64,000 nucleotides of DNA from Manis javanica (Eukaryota; Chordata; Mammalia; Pholidota; Manidae), in NCBI RefSeq assembly GCF_040802235.1, contig NC_133159.1, positions 72,047,001 through 72,111,000 of the forward strand, in the 5' to 3' direction. Below the pieces are notes generated by a model that was given only the letters and a program-made list of their open reading frames with translations, searched no databases and was not told the origin of the DNA. Shown one piece after another: positions 1-9,233 of this stretch (within the stretch, counting starts at the first letter, position 1; every line of letters starts with the position of its first letter). The translations under genes and the position numbers were made by a program.

Positions 1-600
1 CGACAGAGCAGGAAAAAAAAAAAAAAGGGTGGGGGGGGTGGAGAGAATGGAGGGGGAAGACCTTTGCCTGGGAATCTGCCAGGCAGTGGGGGAGGTTGCT
101 TTTGTGCACCTTCTCATTCATAAATGCCACTGTGGGTATTAATTTGCAATACACTTAACTTGGCTGCAAAAGACCATGCCAAAGCTTTGGGACTTGATTC
201 GAGGATGCCTCTATGAAGTCCACGCATAGATTCCTGGCTCACAGACAGACTCTCCCTACCCGTTCGCATCTCTCAGTAGATGATTTGATTCTCACCTTCT
301 CTGTAAACAAGCGAACAGCTCGCTGTCTTCCAGGGTGAGGGCTTTCAAGGCTGCCCGGTCAACTCGGCATCACCAAACAAAACGACTTTTGTTCCTTCCA
401 CCCAGGTCCTCCCACCCTCCCAGTCCAGGCAAAGTTCTGAACTCGCCCCCTTCGCCCCTTCCACCACCATCACCACCATCACGCCAAAGACAGCCCTTCC
501 CAGTAGAAGTCGATATTTAAAGTGGAAAAAGAGGAAGATTGTTTTCTTGACGGTTACAGGACAAAAAAAAAAAAAAAGGTGCAACAGAGCCAGGGGAGGC
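1..600. promoter_or_regulatory. Distal upstream region of CCN1
   Basis: This is the noncoding 5' flank of CCN1. It has a 14-nt A run at 13-26 followed by G-rich sequence (27-41), a CCA/CAC-rich run at 461-484 and a 15-nt A run at 563-577. Short open frames occur on both strands but have no coding signature. The serum-response (CArG) element described farther upstream of the human gene would lie outside this window; I see no clear CArG box here. Confidence 0.5.
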
Positions 601-626
601 GCTTGGCAGCAGCCCGCGCCAACCAG

Positions 627-632
627 CATTCC
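627..632 (+). promoter_or_regulatory. TEAD-type motif (CATTCC)
   Basis: The hexamer CATTCC, core of the TEAD site CATTCCT, lies about 80 bp upstream of the TATA box. CCN1 is a standard YAP/TAZ-TEAD target, so the motif is meaningful in context. A hexamer alone occurs often by chance, and binding here is inferred. Confidence 0.5.
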
Positions 633-670
633 TGAGATGTTTGAGAATTCTGGAACGCGCAGACAGAGCC

Positions 671-677
671 GACGTCA
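671..677 (-). promoter_or_regulatory. CRE-like element
   Basis: The + strand reads GACGTCAC, so the minus strand reads GTGACGTC, seven of eight bases of the palindromic CRE TGACGTCA. It is 30 bp upstream of the TATA box, a typical position for CREB/ATF or AP-1. CREB and AP-1 control of CYR61 is known from other mammals; occupancy here is inferred. Confidence 0.55.
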
Positions 678-706
678 CTGCAACACGCGGCGCCGCAGCC
701 GGCCCG

Positions 707-713
707 TATAAAA
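707..713 (+). promoter_or_regulatory. CCN1: TATA box of CCN1
   Basis: A consensus TATAAAA sits in a GC-rich context. Transcription should start about 25-30 bp downstream, near 735-740. This leaves a 5'UTR of about 190 nt before the ATG at 931, similar to what I recall for human CYR61. A TATA promoter suits an immediate-early gene. Confidence 0.85.
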
Positions 714-736
714 GGCGGGCTCCCGGCGCTAGGGCA

Positions 737-930
737 GACCGCGAGCGAGAGCGCCCCCGAGCAGCACCCGCGCCCTCCGCCAGGACCTCGACAGAAGGAC
801 GCCCGCTCGTCGCCCCGGCCCTCGCCTCCTGCCGCCCAGTCCCCAGCGCCCACCGCCGCGTCAGGCCGTCTGCTGCGCACCGGCGTGTCGGCGCCTTTGC
901 TTCCGCTCTGCCGGACTCCTGCGCGCCACA
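737..930 (+). other. CCN1: CCN1 5'UTR (start inferred)
   Basis: This is the GC-rich leader between the inferred start site and the initiator ATG. It contains no ATG, so there is no upstream open frame of canonical start. The start codon context is favourable, with A at -3. The exact 5' end is inferred from the TATA position only. Confidence 0.6.
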
Positions 931-993
931 ATGAGCTCCCGCACGGCCAGGACGCTCGCCTTCGCCGTCACCTTTCTCCACTTGGCCAGGCTG
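931..993 (+). CDS. CCN1: CCN1 exon 1, coding part (signal peptide)
   Basis: Encodes residues 1-21, beginning [10 protein letters not shown] and running into a hydrophobic core, most of the secretion signal. The ATG is the first in the transcript. The donor GTGAGT begins at 994 and the junction is phase 0. Cleavage is expected after S24, just across the junction in exon 2, as in the human protein. Confidence 0.95.
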
Positions 994-2964
994 GTGAGTC
1001 CTTTTGCCACTGCTTCCCGGTCCGCAACCCCAGCCCCTTCCCTTTTCCCTAGGTTGCCCACGGCAGGAAACACAAAATCAAAAAGTTCGGGGGCGTTTCG
1101 GGGCAGCCCTTTCTTTAAACCTCCATGCAGACGCGTCGGGGGCCTCCTGGCGGACGCAGCCGTCCAGAACGCCCGGGCTGGAAGGGAAGAGAGATCCATC
1201 CCCCTGCCAACTGGGTCAGAGACCCCCCTCCAGCCCCTTCGCCGGCGCCCGTCCTGCGCACCTCACGGGTGTCATCTCTCCCGCCAGGCGCTCTCCACCT
1301 GCCCCGCCGCCTGCCGCTGCCCCCTGGAGGCGCCCAAGTGCGCCCCGGGAGTTGGGCTGGTACGGGACGGCTGTGGCTGCTGTAAGGTCTGCGCCAAGCA
1401 GCTCAATGAGGACTGCAGCAGAACGCAGCCCTGCGACCACACCAAGGGGCTGGAATGCAATTTCGGCGCCAGCTCCACCGCTCTGAAGGGGATCTGCAGA
1501 GGTAAGATGCTTGTGGCTTGGCCCCTTTAAAAAAGTAATAGTCCCCGTAGTCCAGAAGTTTAGTAATTTTGAGACCATGTATGGAGATGCTTTGTTGTCG
1601 GTAGCCTGGCAGAAAGGCGCATGATTTCAGCAGTCTGGAATGCAATTCAGTGTGTCTGGGCCCAGCGAAAAGCGCATACGGAAAAGTGATTCCTGACTAA
1701 CTTATTGTTCTGGTCTGGAGTCCCCAGGGAATGGTAGGGAACTTTACCATAAAACTGAATTTAACAGCAGAAAATATGTATGAGTTTCAGGCTGTGATTC
1801 GGAATCTTAACCTTCTCATCTTCTCCCTTTCTCTTGTGGTGCTCTTTGCAGCTCAGTCAGAGGGCAGACCCTGCGAATATAACTCCAGAATCTACCAGAA
1901 CGGGGAAAGTTTCCAGCCCAACTGTAAACATCAGTGCACATGTATTGACGGGGCTGTAGGCTGCATTCCCCTGTGTCCCCAAGAACTCTCTCTTCCCAAC
2001 TTGGGCTGTCCCAACCCCCGGCTGGTCAAAGTTACCGGGCAGTGCTGTGAAGAATGGGTCTGTGATGAGGATAGTGCCAAGGACTCCATGGATGACAGGG
2101 ATGGCCTCCTGGACAAGGGGCTGGCATTCGATGCCTCAGAGGTGGAGTTAACCAGAAACAATGAATTAATTGCAGTTGGAAAAGGTGGCTCCCTGAAGCG
2201 GCTCCCTGGTAAGTGGAGACTGAGTCCCTAAGATATACTGAAATACTTTACTAGCCTGAAGCATTATAGAAATGATACTTGAATCTCTTTGTGTCAGTGT
2301 GCCTTTGAGAAATTTTCCCTCTTTGTCTGTCTAGTTTTTGGACTGGAACCTCGCATCCTATACAACCCTTCTTTACATGGCCAGAAATGTATTGTTCAAA
2401 CAACTTCATGGTCTCAGTGCTCCAAGACCTGTGGAACTGGAATCTCCACACGCGTAACCAATGACAACCCTGAATGCCGCCTGGTGAAAGAAACCCGCAT
2501 TTGTGAAGTGCGGCCTTGTGGACAACTGATGTACAGCAGCCTGAAAGTAAGTTCCTGCGGTGGCATGTAGACCGTTCCCAGGTAGCTGGGTCAGATGTGA
2601 CCCTCTCTTCCAAGAAAAAGAGACATTGTCCCTAATTTTCCTTTCCTCCTCTTCCTTCCAGAAGGGTAAGAAATGCAGCAAGACCAAGAAATCCTCTGAA
2701 CCAGTCAAGTTTACTTATGCGGGATGTTCAAGTGTGAAGAAGTACCGTCCCAAGTACTGCGGCTCCTGCGTGGATGGCCGATGCTGCGCGCCCCTGCAGA
2801 CCAGGACTGTGAAGATGCGATTCCACTGTGAAGATGGAGAGACGTTTTCCAAGAACGTCATGATGATCCAGTCCTGCAAATGCAGCTACAACTGCCCTCA
2901 TGCCAACGAGGCAGCGTTTCCCTTCTACAGGCTGTTCAATGATATTCACAAATTTAGGGACTAA
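931..2964 (+). CDS. CCN1: CCN1/CYR61, secreted matricellular protein (5 exons)
   Basis: The CDS is join(931-993, 1288-1501, 1852-2208, 2335-2546, 2662-2964), 1,149 nt encoding 382 residues; all introns are GT-AG and phases agree. Domains in order are signal peptide 1-24, IGFBP 26-91 (12 Cys), VWC 100-163 (10 Cys), a Cys-free hinge 167-229, TSP1 230-273 (6 Cys) and CT cystine knot 287-360 (10 Cys). The total of 38 cysteines is the CCN-family number. The IGFBP signature GCGCCKVC is at 49-56 and the TSP1 core WSQCSKTCG begins at W237. Family knowledge: CCN1 is secreted, binds integrins (alphavbeta3, alpha6beta1) and heparan sulfate, and controls adhesion, angiogenesis, senescence and wound repair. 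Human CCN1 is 381 residues; the extra residue is in exon 4 near 224-226. Identification is near certain. Confidence 0.98.
994..1287 (+). other. CCN1: CCN1 intron 1 (294 nt, in-frame open)
   Basis: Short GC-rich intron, GTGAGT at 994 and CCGCCAG acceptor ending at 1287. Its length is a multiple of three and it contains no stop in the CCN1 frame, so retention would not truncate the protein but insert 98 residues between the signal peptide core and the IGFBP domain. No evidence of such an isoform is available from sequence alone. Confidence 0.9.
1288..1501 (+). CDS. CCN1: CCN1 exon 2 (IGFBP domain)
   Basis: Encodes residues 22-92 plus the first base of codon 93. It holds all twelve cysteines of the IGFBP-like module (26, 30, 32, 39, 50, 52, 53, 56, 64, 70, 78, 91), with GCGCCKVC at 49-56. 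Donor GTAAGA at 1502. One exon per module is the family rule and is kept. Confidence 0.96.
1502..1851 (+). other. CCN1: CCN1 intron 2
   Basis: This 350-nt intron has a pyrimidine-rich tract before the acceptor TTTGCAG ending at 1851. The frame continuing into exon 3 is open upstream from 1731, but that start is intronic and the true junction (G|CT, codon 93) is unambiguous. Confidence 0.93.
1852..2208 (+). CDS. CCN1: CCN1 exon 3 (VWC domain and hinge)
   Basis: Completes codon 93 and encodes up to 211 plus one base of 212. The VWC module spans 100-163 with ten cysteines, including the CC pair 157-158. The rest is the Cys-free acidic/Ser-rich hinge, the most variable part of CCN proteins and a known protease-sensitive linker. 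Donor GTAAGT at 2209. Confidence 0.96.
2209..2334 (+). other. CCN1: CCN1 intron 3 (retention would truncate)
   Basis: A 126-nt intron with acceptor TCTAG ending at 2334. Read through in frame it adds seven residues (GKWRLSP) and stops at 2229-2231. A retained-intron transcript would therefore encode only the IGFBP, VWC and hinge portions. I recall reports of regulated intron 3 retention in human CYR61; whether it occurs here is unknown. Confidence 0.9.
2335..2546 (+). CDS. CCN1: CCN1 exon 4 (TSP1 domain)
   Basis: Encodes residues 212-282. The thrombospondin type-1 repeat has six cysteines (230, 240, 244, 259, 268, 273) and the WSQCSKTCG core. Upstream, the segment NPSLHGQK at 222-229 is one residue longer than the human NPLQGQK as I remember it, accounting for 382 versus 381 residues. 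Donor GTAAGT at 2547. Confidence 0.96.
2547..2661 (+). other. CCN1: CCN1 intron 4
   Basis: A 115-nt intron, phase 0, with a long pyrimidine tract before the CTTCCAG acceptor ending at 2661. Confidence 0.93.
2662..2964 (+). CDS. CCN1: CCN1 exon 5, coding part (CT cystine-knot domain)
   Basis: Encodes residues 283-382 and TAA at 2962-2964. It opens with a basic stretch ([10 protein letters not shown], 283-292), part of the heparin-binding surface, followed by the CT cystine knot with ten cysteines (287, 304, 315, 318, 323, 324, 338, 354, 356, 360). The C-terminus FNDIHKFRD is the family-typical CCN1 ending. Confidence 0.97.
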   Translation, partial: KGKKCSKTKKSSEPVKFTYAGCSSVKKYRPKYCGSCVDGRCCAPLQTRTVKMRFHCEDGETFSKNVMMIQSCKCSYNCPHANEAAFPFYRLFNDIHKFRD

Positions 2965-3564
2965 ATGCCACCTGGGTTGGCAGCACAAGGTGGACAAATG
3001 GGGGAACAGAGTGCCAGAGTCAGAGAGACGTGGGTGGGGTGGTGGGGATGAAGGGGACTCATTGTAGAAGGGATGAATTGCTCGTTCTTGAGTGGTATTA
3101 AGGTATTTCGAAACTGCCAGGTGTGCTGGTGAGATAGACACTAAAGCAGCCGCAATTGGAGAATACTTTGCTTCATAATACTGGAGCACGTGTTACTGCT
3201 TCATTTTGGAGCTTGTGATGTTGATGACGTTCTGTTTTCTGTTTGTAAATTGTTTGGTAAACATATTTTTCTCTAGATTTTTTCCCTGTTGGTTCCACAA
3301 TTGTAAAAGATAATAATATTAGTTGGACAGTTAAGGCCTTCATCCTTTAACAGAAGCAAACAGAAGGGGGTTCCATCCTTTCCTGAAGGTGACACTCTGT
3401 GAGTGTCCATGAGAGGCAGCTCATTGCACTCTAAATTGCAAACAGAATTCAGGTGTTTTAAGACTGAATGTTTTTATTTATCAAAATGTAGCTTTTGGGG
3501 AGGGAGGGGAAATGTAATACTGGAATAATTTGTAAATGATTTTAATTTTATATTCATGAAAAGA

Positions 3565-3573
3565 ATTTATTTA
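3565..3573 (+). promoter_or_regulatory. CCN1: AU-rich element in CCN1 3'UTR
   Basis: Overlapping AUUUA pentamers (ATTTATTTA) just upstream of the poly(A) signal. Such elements recruit mRNA-decay and stabilising proteins such as TTP and HuR. Rapid turnover fits a serum-induced immediate-early transcript. Confidence 0.6.
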
Positions 3574-3588
3574 TGGAATTAATCATTT

Positions 3589-3594
3589 AATAAA
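3589..3594 (+). terminator. CCN1: CCN1 poly(A) signal AATAAA
   Basis: Canonical AATAAA followed within 40 nt by a GT-rich stretch (GTGTGTGG), the usual downstream element. Transcript cleavage is expected around 3605-3615. Confidence 0.88.
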
Positions 3595-3612
3595 GAAATA
3601 TTTACCTAATAT

Positions 3613-6600
3613 CTGAGTGTGTGGCATTCAGTATTTTTAGAGACTGTCCACAGTCACTGATAGTAGTCCAGTGCATGCATTCAGTCATTCCAGCAGCCAT
3701 TCTTGCATGCCTACTGTGTGCCAGGAGCTGTTCTCTCGGTGCTTGGGCTACGGCAGGGAGCTAACCTACAGAAATAAGGCAATGATTGCTTTAATTTCTT
3801 CAGTAGAGAAAAGTCTTTGCATTTAATCTGTTGTAAAAACATGTACTGAACACCAGGCATTATCGAAAGAAAGCACAAGGAATCTGAAGTTAAGTTTGTG
3901 ATTTAAATAATAGTGCTTTATTTTCATAACAATTCAAAGCCTAAGGGTCTCCATCACCCAATCACAGTGAGGTGAGTATAGTAGAGTCCTTTGCCATTTT
4001 ATTCACTAGGTGGTTATGCGTGTCACTTCAGTAGAGGAGAGATACTTGAATGAAAACTGATCACAGCCCAGGCTGCCCATATCTAAATCTATGGGCAAGA
4101 TTAAATATGGTTGGAAATGGGTTATAAAAAGTCACTTGTTTATAACTTTATATTTTTCCAATATGGTTCCTAAAATTTAGGGAAACTACTTAAAAATTCA
4201 CCCCTGATTAGGATCAGAGATAAAAATTTTGGAGTCTTTAGGAGTCAGTTTATTTTCACTGAATGAGTTTGAAGCAACGACTTGTGTTAATCCTAATAAG
4301 CCGGTGATTAGGTAAACATGCTGTTAAATCCAAAGGAATGCAAGGAATTTCAAGTACTTTTTCAATAGCATGAGGACCAAGCTACCCCATCCCCCTTTTC
4401 TTTTTATAACATACATTATATTGATGGAGGAGGGAGCAGTTCGGTAGAGTTGGCTATCCAGAAAGTTAAAGGCTAGATGCAGAGCATTCCTAAAGGAAAG
4501 GACCTGAATCACAGACCTACGAGAGGTTGAGAAGGCTGCTTCGGTGTTTGTGAAAATGTTGGTAGCCTGTTTTAGAAGAATCTACATCTTTAGAAAGCGC
4601 TGACAATAAACCTTTTATAGAGAGAAGGTTTCCTTTCATCGGCCCTCTTGGCTCTTGTGCAAATCCATAGTGAAATATTTCAGGCTGCACTTGGTTAAGA
4701 GAGTACTTGAATTTTTGGGCAATAAGAGAAAGTGTTTTGAAAGGGGAGGAGAGAGACAGCTCCCAGGGTCCTGCAAGGGTGATTTTCAAAACAGTTTAAA
4801 CTGATGCTTTAATGAAGACCTACAGAATAGCACTGTGTAAGCATCTGTTTTAAAGTCTTAGTGAAATGCATCAAGGTTCATATAACTGTAATAGTAAAGT
4901 CTATGGGCAAAGGCCTTCACTATTCTGATTTTGACAATGTCTTGCCTGAAATAGTACAACCTGTGTCTACTGAGTAGTCAGGTTTTCTTTCCTGAGGCGT
5001 TCAAATTGTAAGGTATTTGGGGATTTAAACACCTGGCTCAGTCTTGGATGCAGTTAAACTTGTCAGTGCAATATAACATGTGAAACATAATAAAGGTGTA
5101 ACTGTGGTGTAATCTTGTTGAATAGACATCTGTATTCACAGGGAAGATTTACACATTCCCAGCCACCTATCCTGAGGTATTTTCTCCCAACACTAGAGCC
5201 TAGCAAATTGCTTCTCATATAAAGATCAAGGAACAATATTTTACAGCTCCTTTAAGTGTTTAGGGAGGTAATATTTGTCCAAATAAGCTCAAATGTGAAA
5301 CAAAACCTAGCATAGGAAAACACTGGATCTTTGAGTCATTAATAAGAGTGATGTGCAAGTGCCAATTCTATTCAAATAAAAGTACTCAATTAATAAAAAT
5401 CAACAGATACAAATTATATCCATTTCATTTGGCTACAGAAAAAATGAAATTCAAAGTAGTTGTGAATGGAATTATGTGATTTATAACATACAACTTTTAT
5501 CTAGATCTGGCGTGGAGTTCTGCCTGCCTCAAATTTTGAAAAAAAAATTGAAAACCATTCATCTGCACACATGAAATAGAAAATACATACATAAACCCTC
5601 TTCCTACTGTATATGTAGCCCTCCACATGGAGTAAGATCTTGTGTTGTTCTCACTTTCCAGTCCAGAAGACCCTGATAGTCTCGAGCTGGGTGCTTGTTT
5701 TTTGTTTTGTTTTTTGTTTTAACAGAGATGTAAGAATGGAGAGTTATGGGGGGACCTCAAAATATTAGGAGTTCAGTGAATTTTAAGAAGCAGTCTATGG
5801 GACACTGAGCAGCAGTCAGAGGCTCTTCCTGAAGATTTTCACATAAACACATGTGCTGTCCTCTCCACAAAGAGATGAGACAGAGTCAAGATTAGCAAAG
5901 TAGATTTTAGAGTTATTTCTCCAGTAGAGGTCAGTTCACAGTCTCTTCTTCTGCCCCTGGCACTATCTGAAAGTCAGTTGAGCAACAGCAGGGTCTCGAA
6001 GGACCATAGTACAGAACATAGTACAGAAGGTGAGCTCTGGGCAGAGTGACCAGAGATGCAGGGGAAAGAATCCCTCACTGGAATCAGGACACTCATCTTC
6101 TAGCACCAGCTCTACTAGTAATTTACTGGGTGACTCTGGGCTAGTTTCTGGATCATTCTTTCCTGTTTTAAAATAGAACAATAGCTTCAGCAATTTTTGT
6201 CACCAAAAACATTCTTTTTCATATACTTTTTTTGGTGCATTGGTTCCCATACCTTAAAAACTGTCTCCTCAAGCAACTGAATGTATGAAATGAAACCCGC
6301 TCAGGTCTGTTTGTGGGCAAATGCACTCATCTCTAGGAAGGCTTTGAAAACAAAATGTTGCTATGTCAGGCCTTCTTTACACTCTAAAGCACCCCTCATG
6401 TTGGGATATGGCAATCCCTGGCTCTCACAACTCATAGGTCCCTACTTTTGCCTCCTTCTATAGCCCCAATATCTGGGCCTCATTAAATCCCTGCCCTGAA
6501 TAACTCAGTCTTTGAAACAAAGCACATTGTGAAGCAGGACAATGAGGCATGTGTCCTGTGAAGAGAACAGACGTACTTGTGACTTTATTGGTGGTGGGCA

Positions 6601-6810
6601 ACGCTTATCCACATAATCTTATAAAGTGCAACTTAATTAAGCAAGGGCTCAGATGCATTTGTTAGTGCTTTACGTTCTCATAGAGTCTGCTCACACATCC
6701 TGAATCCACCTTTCTCATGTCCAGTACACACATCCAAATTTAAGCCACCGTCATACCTTGCCTGAATTACCTAAGTGGCTCCTCACTTGGGGCATATTGT
6801 ATTCTGCAAA
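3613..6810. other. Intergenic, mostly unique
   Basis: A fragment at 3640-3770 reads like the minus strand of an L2 3' end (motif resembling 'tactgtgtgccaggagctgt'). A short direct repeat, catagtacagaa, occurs twice at 6003-6027. Otherwise I see no coding frame, RNA gene or assignable repeat. Distal CCN1 enhancers could be here but cannot be recognised without conservation data. Confidence 0.4.
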
Positions 6811-6814
6811 GGAG

Positions 6815-7325
6815 GTAGGAATAATATCCCTCACCCAACCTGCCCTCCTACAGTGTGACCCTACTGCTCCCTGAGCAATAGATGGGGTCTATTTTTCCAT
6901 CCTCTAGAACCTGAGTGGGCGCTCTTTGACTACTTCAATCAATGGCTATGCAGAGAGTGATGCAATACACAGCCCCAAGTATAACACTGGCTGGACCTTC
7001 TACTTCCTTTTTCTTGCAAATGAACTTCATGCCGGAAGTACAGTGACCCTGAGACTGGCAGGCTGTTAGAAGACTGAGCCACACGGATAGGCCCCAGAGG
7101 AAGAGAAACACCAAGGGCATCACACACGCATGAAGCACCCATCCTGGAAGTGGGTCCTCCAACCTCAGCTGCCTCGCAAGCTGACGCCTTATGAGTCGGG
7201 GCTGAACTGCCACAGAGGCCTTTCCACAAAGGCTGACCAGTAACACAATGAGCAAATGAGTACGGTTATTTTAGACCCCAAGTTTTGGGTTTGGTTCATT
7301 ACACAGTAATGGATAAGTGAAATGT
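6815..7325 (+). repeat. MaLR/MLT1-type LTR remnant
   Basis: The right end, with a 'ccaagttttgggt...ttacacagtaatgga' theme, resembles the 3' end of MLT1-class ERVL-MaLR LTRs, and the left part 'aataatatccctcaccc' fits their middle. It is old and diverged. The family label is from memory. Confidence 0.45.
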
Positions 7326-7384
7326 TATGGGTTTCCATTCTTGCCCTGCAATGATCAATTTTCCTCATGTGAACCAGAGTGATT

Positions 7385-7893
7385 TTTAAAAAATGTAAAT
7401 CAGAACATGTCACTCCTTGGCTTAAAGTTTCCATGGCTTCCCATTACTCTTGGAATAACATTCAATTCCGTACTTGGCGCACAGGTTCTGGGCCTGGCCT
7501 GCTTCTTACCCTCACCCTCACTCACTACAATCCCACTTTTCTTTTCCTCTTTGAAATAAGCCAAGAACGTTCCTCCTCATGGCCTTTGCATGAGCTGCTC
7601 CTCTGCCTCAGATGCCCCTGTCCTTGATCTAAGTTATTTCTTGGCACTCAAGTCTCAGCATAAATGCTACCTTCTCAGTGACCGTCCCTTGCCACCCAGT
7701 CTAAAGTAGTTTATTACACCAAGCAGTTTTATTTTTCATAGCACTCACCACTACCTGATATTTTCTTGTTTATTTTATGTCTCCCTCTTCTAGAACAACT
7801 TGTAGGAGAGAAGTTTTGTCTGTCTTTTCCATTGCCATAAAAGCATCACTTCACACCATGCTAGGCGTAAAGAAGGTGCTCATTAACACAGAA
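7385..7893 (+). repeat. L2 LINE, 3' part
   Basis: Collinear with the L2 3' region in sense orientation: 'ttccatggcttcccattactc', 'cctttgcatgagctgctcc', 'atagcactcaccactacctgat' and a terminal 'ggcgtaaagaaggtgctcattaa'. No reverse-transcriptase frame survives. Confidence 0.8.
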
Positions 7894-8777
7894 TAATGTT
7901 ATCTTAAACTGAAGCTAAACTAAAGGGCACCTGTCACTGACACAATGTCTTCCTTCTGCTTCACCTTGGGCTTTCCCCTCACCTGTTAGTCATCCATTCA
8001 TCCTTTTACTCATACATCAGGCCAGCAGACACTTGTCTGCACCACCATATTGCAGGCACAGTGTCATGCAGTAGTTGAAGCATGGTTCCTTCACTGTGCG
8101 GCAGGGAAACACACACGTAAGCAAAGGAGAGTTAAAGTTGGCTCAGCTGCAAATAACAGAAAACCAAAATAATGATGGCTTAAATAACACAGAGGTTTAT
8201 TTCTCTCTCATGTGAAAACCCAGGTACACAGTGCAGGGCTGATGTGATTCCCCAGGCTTCTGGGACCAAAGCTACTGCCATCTTCTTGTTCACAACATCT
8301 GGCCTTCATTCCCTAGTTCATCTCATGGCACATGGCCTCACCTAGCTGCAAGGAAGGCTAGGAAATATCATTTTTATCCTGGTTTGCCATGTGTCCAGCT
8401 AAAAATCAGAGATTCTGCTACAGTAGAAGGAGTAACTAGTTGTCAGGGCCATGTAACCCAAAATATGATATACTAAGTATAATAGGGCACAGAGGAGGGT
8501 TGAGAAGAGAGCTGTGAACTATTTGGGGCTGGGATCAAACGGGCCTTCCTGGAGTTGCTACCTCAGTTGTATTTTGAAAGATAAATAGATTGGAAATGAT
8601 TCAAAAGCCTTGGTGTTTAAGTTGAAATTTTCTGAAGTAACCAGTGATACCTTTCTGATTGCAGACATAAGGAGAAATCAGACACCCACACCATCTGGGT
8701 TGGGAGCCTTACAGGCCATTAGTATTCGGAACAGGTTATATATCTGCTTTGGGTTCAGAAGAATTGTGAAGAGGGTC
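7894..8777. repeat. Intergenic with an old unassigned repeat
   Basis: The stretch about 8130-8470 has the form of an old dispersed element ('aataatgatggcttaaataacacagaggtttatttctctctc' type sequence through 'cacctagctgcaaggaaggct'), which I recognise as repetitive in mammals but cannot name with confidence. The flanks show nothing further. Confidence 0.4.
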
Positions 8778-8839
8778 CCTCTATTAGAGTTCTCCAGAGA
8801 AACAGAACCCACAGGATATATGTATATATGTATATGTAC

Positions 8840-8873
<34 letters not shown>

Positions 8874-9233
8874 CAAGAGAAAGAGAGATTTATTCTAAGG
8901 ACTGACACAAGCAGTTGTGGGAGTAAGTCCAAAATCCTTAGTGCAAGCCAGCAGGCTGGAAATTCAGGAGAGTTAAATCCACAGGTCAGGCCTGGCAGCT
9001 AGAAACTCAAGCGAGGTTTCTATCCAAATCCCTTCTTTTCTCTTAAGGCCTTCACTTGATTGAACGAGGCCTACCTACTCTATGGAGGGTAATCTGCTTT
9101 ACTCAAAGTCTACTCATTTAAATGTCAATCACATCTTAAAAATACCATCCACAGCAATACCTACACTGGTGTTTAACCAAACAAATGTGCGCCATAGCCT
9201 AGCTAACTTGACACATAAAATTAACCATCACAG
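8778..9233 (-). repeat. MLT2-type ERVL solo LTR
   Basis: Read on the minus strand it starts 'TGTGATGGTTAATTTTATGTG', goes through 'TTGACA...' and ends in 'TCTGGAGAACTCTAATAG', the outline of an MLT2 (ERVL) LTR. A (CA)n microsatellite has expanded inside it at 8842-8872. No internal retroviral genes are next to it. A second copy in the opposite orientation lies at 41,869-42,296. Confidence 0.7.
8842..8872 (+). repeat. (CA)n microsatellite
   Basis: About 15 uninterrupted CA units, preceded by a TATA/TGTA-rich stretch. It lies within the MLT2 LTR and is probably polymorphic. Confidence 0.95.

Larger units (their letters stand above)
600..1520. promoter_or_regulatory. CpG-rich promoter island of CCN1
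   Basis: From about 600 to 1,520 the sequence turns strongly GC-rich with frequent CpG, in contrast to the flanks. It covers the core promoter, 5'UTR, exon 1, intron 1 and exon 2. A CpG island over the start of a broadly inducible gene is expected. CpG density was judged by eye, not counted. Confidence 0.7.
2965..3612 (+). other. CCN1: CCN1 3'UTR
   Basis: About 650 nt after the stop, turning AU-rich toward the end. It carries a nonamer ATTTATTTA at 3565-3573 and further ATTTA cores, an AU-rich element of the kind that gives immediate-early mRNAs short half-lives. The poly(A) signal is at 3589. The cleavage site near 3612 is inferred. Confidence 0.85.

Noticed and set aside
517-981. Long minus-strand frames (125-154 codons) overlapping the CCN1 promoter and exon 1
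   Set aside because: They lie antisense in stop-poor GC-rich DNA and have low-complexity Arg/Ala/Gly content with no domain.
1004-1486. Alternative + strand frames across CCN1 intron 1 and exon 2
   Set aside because: Out of frame with the verified CCN1 coding sequence and its conserved cysteines.
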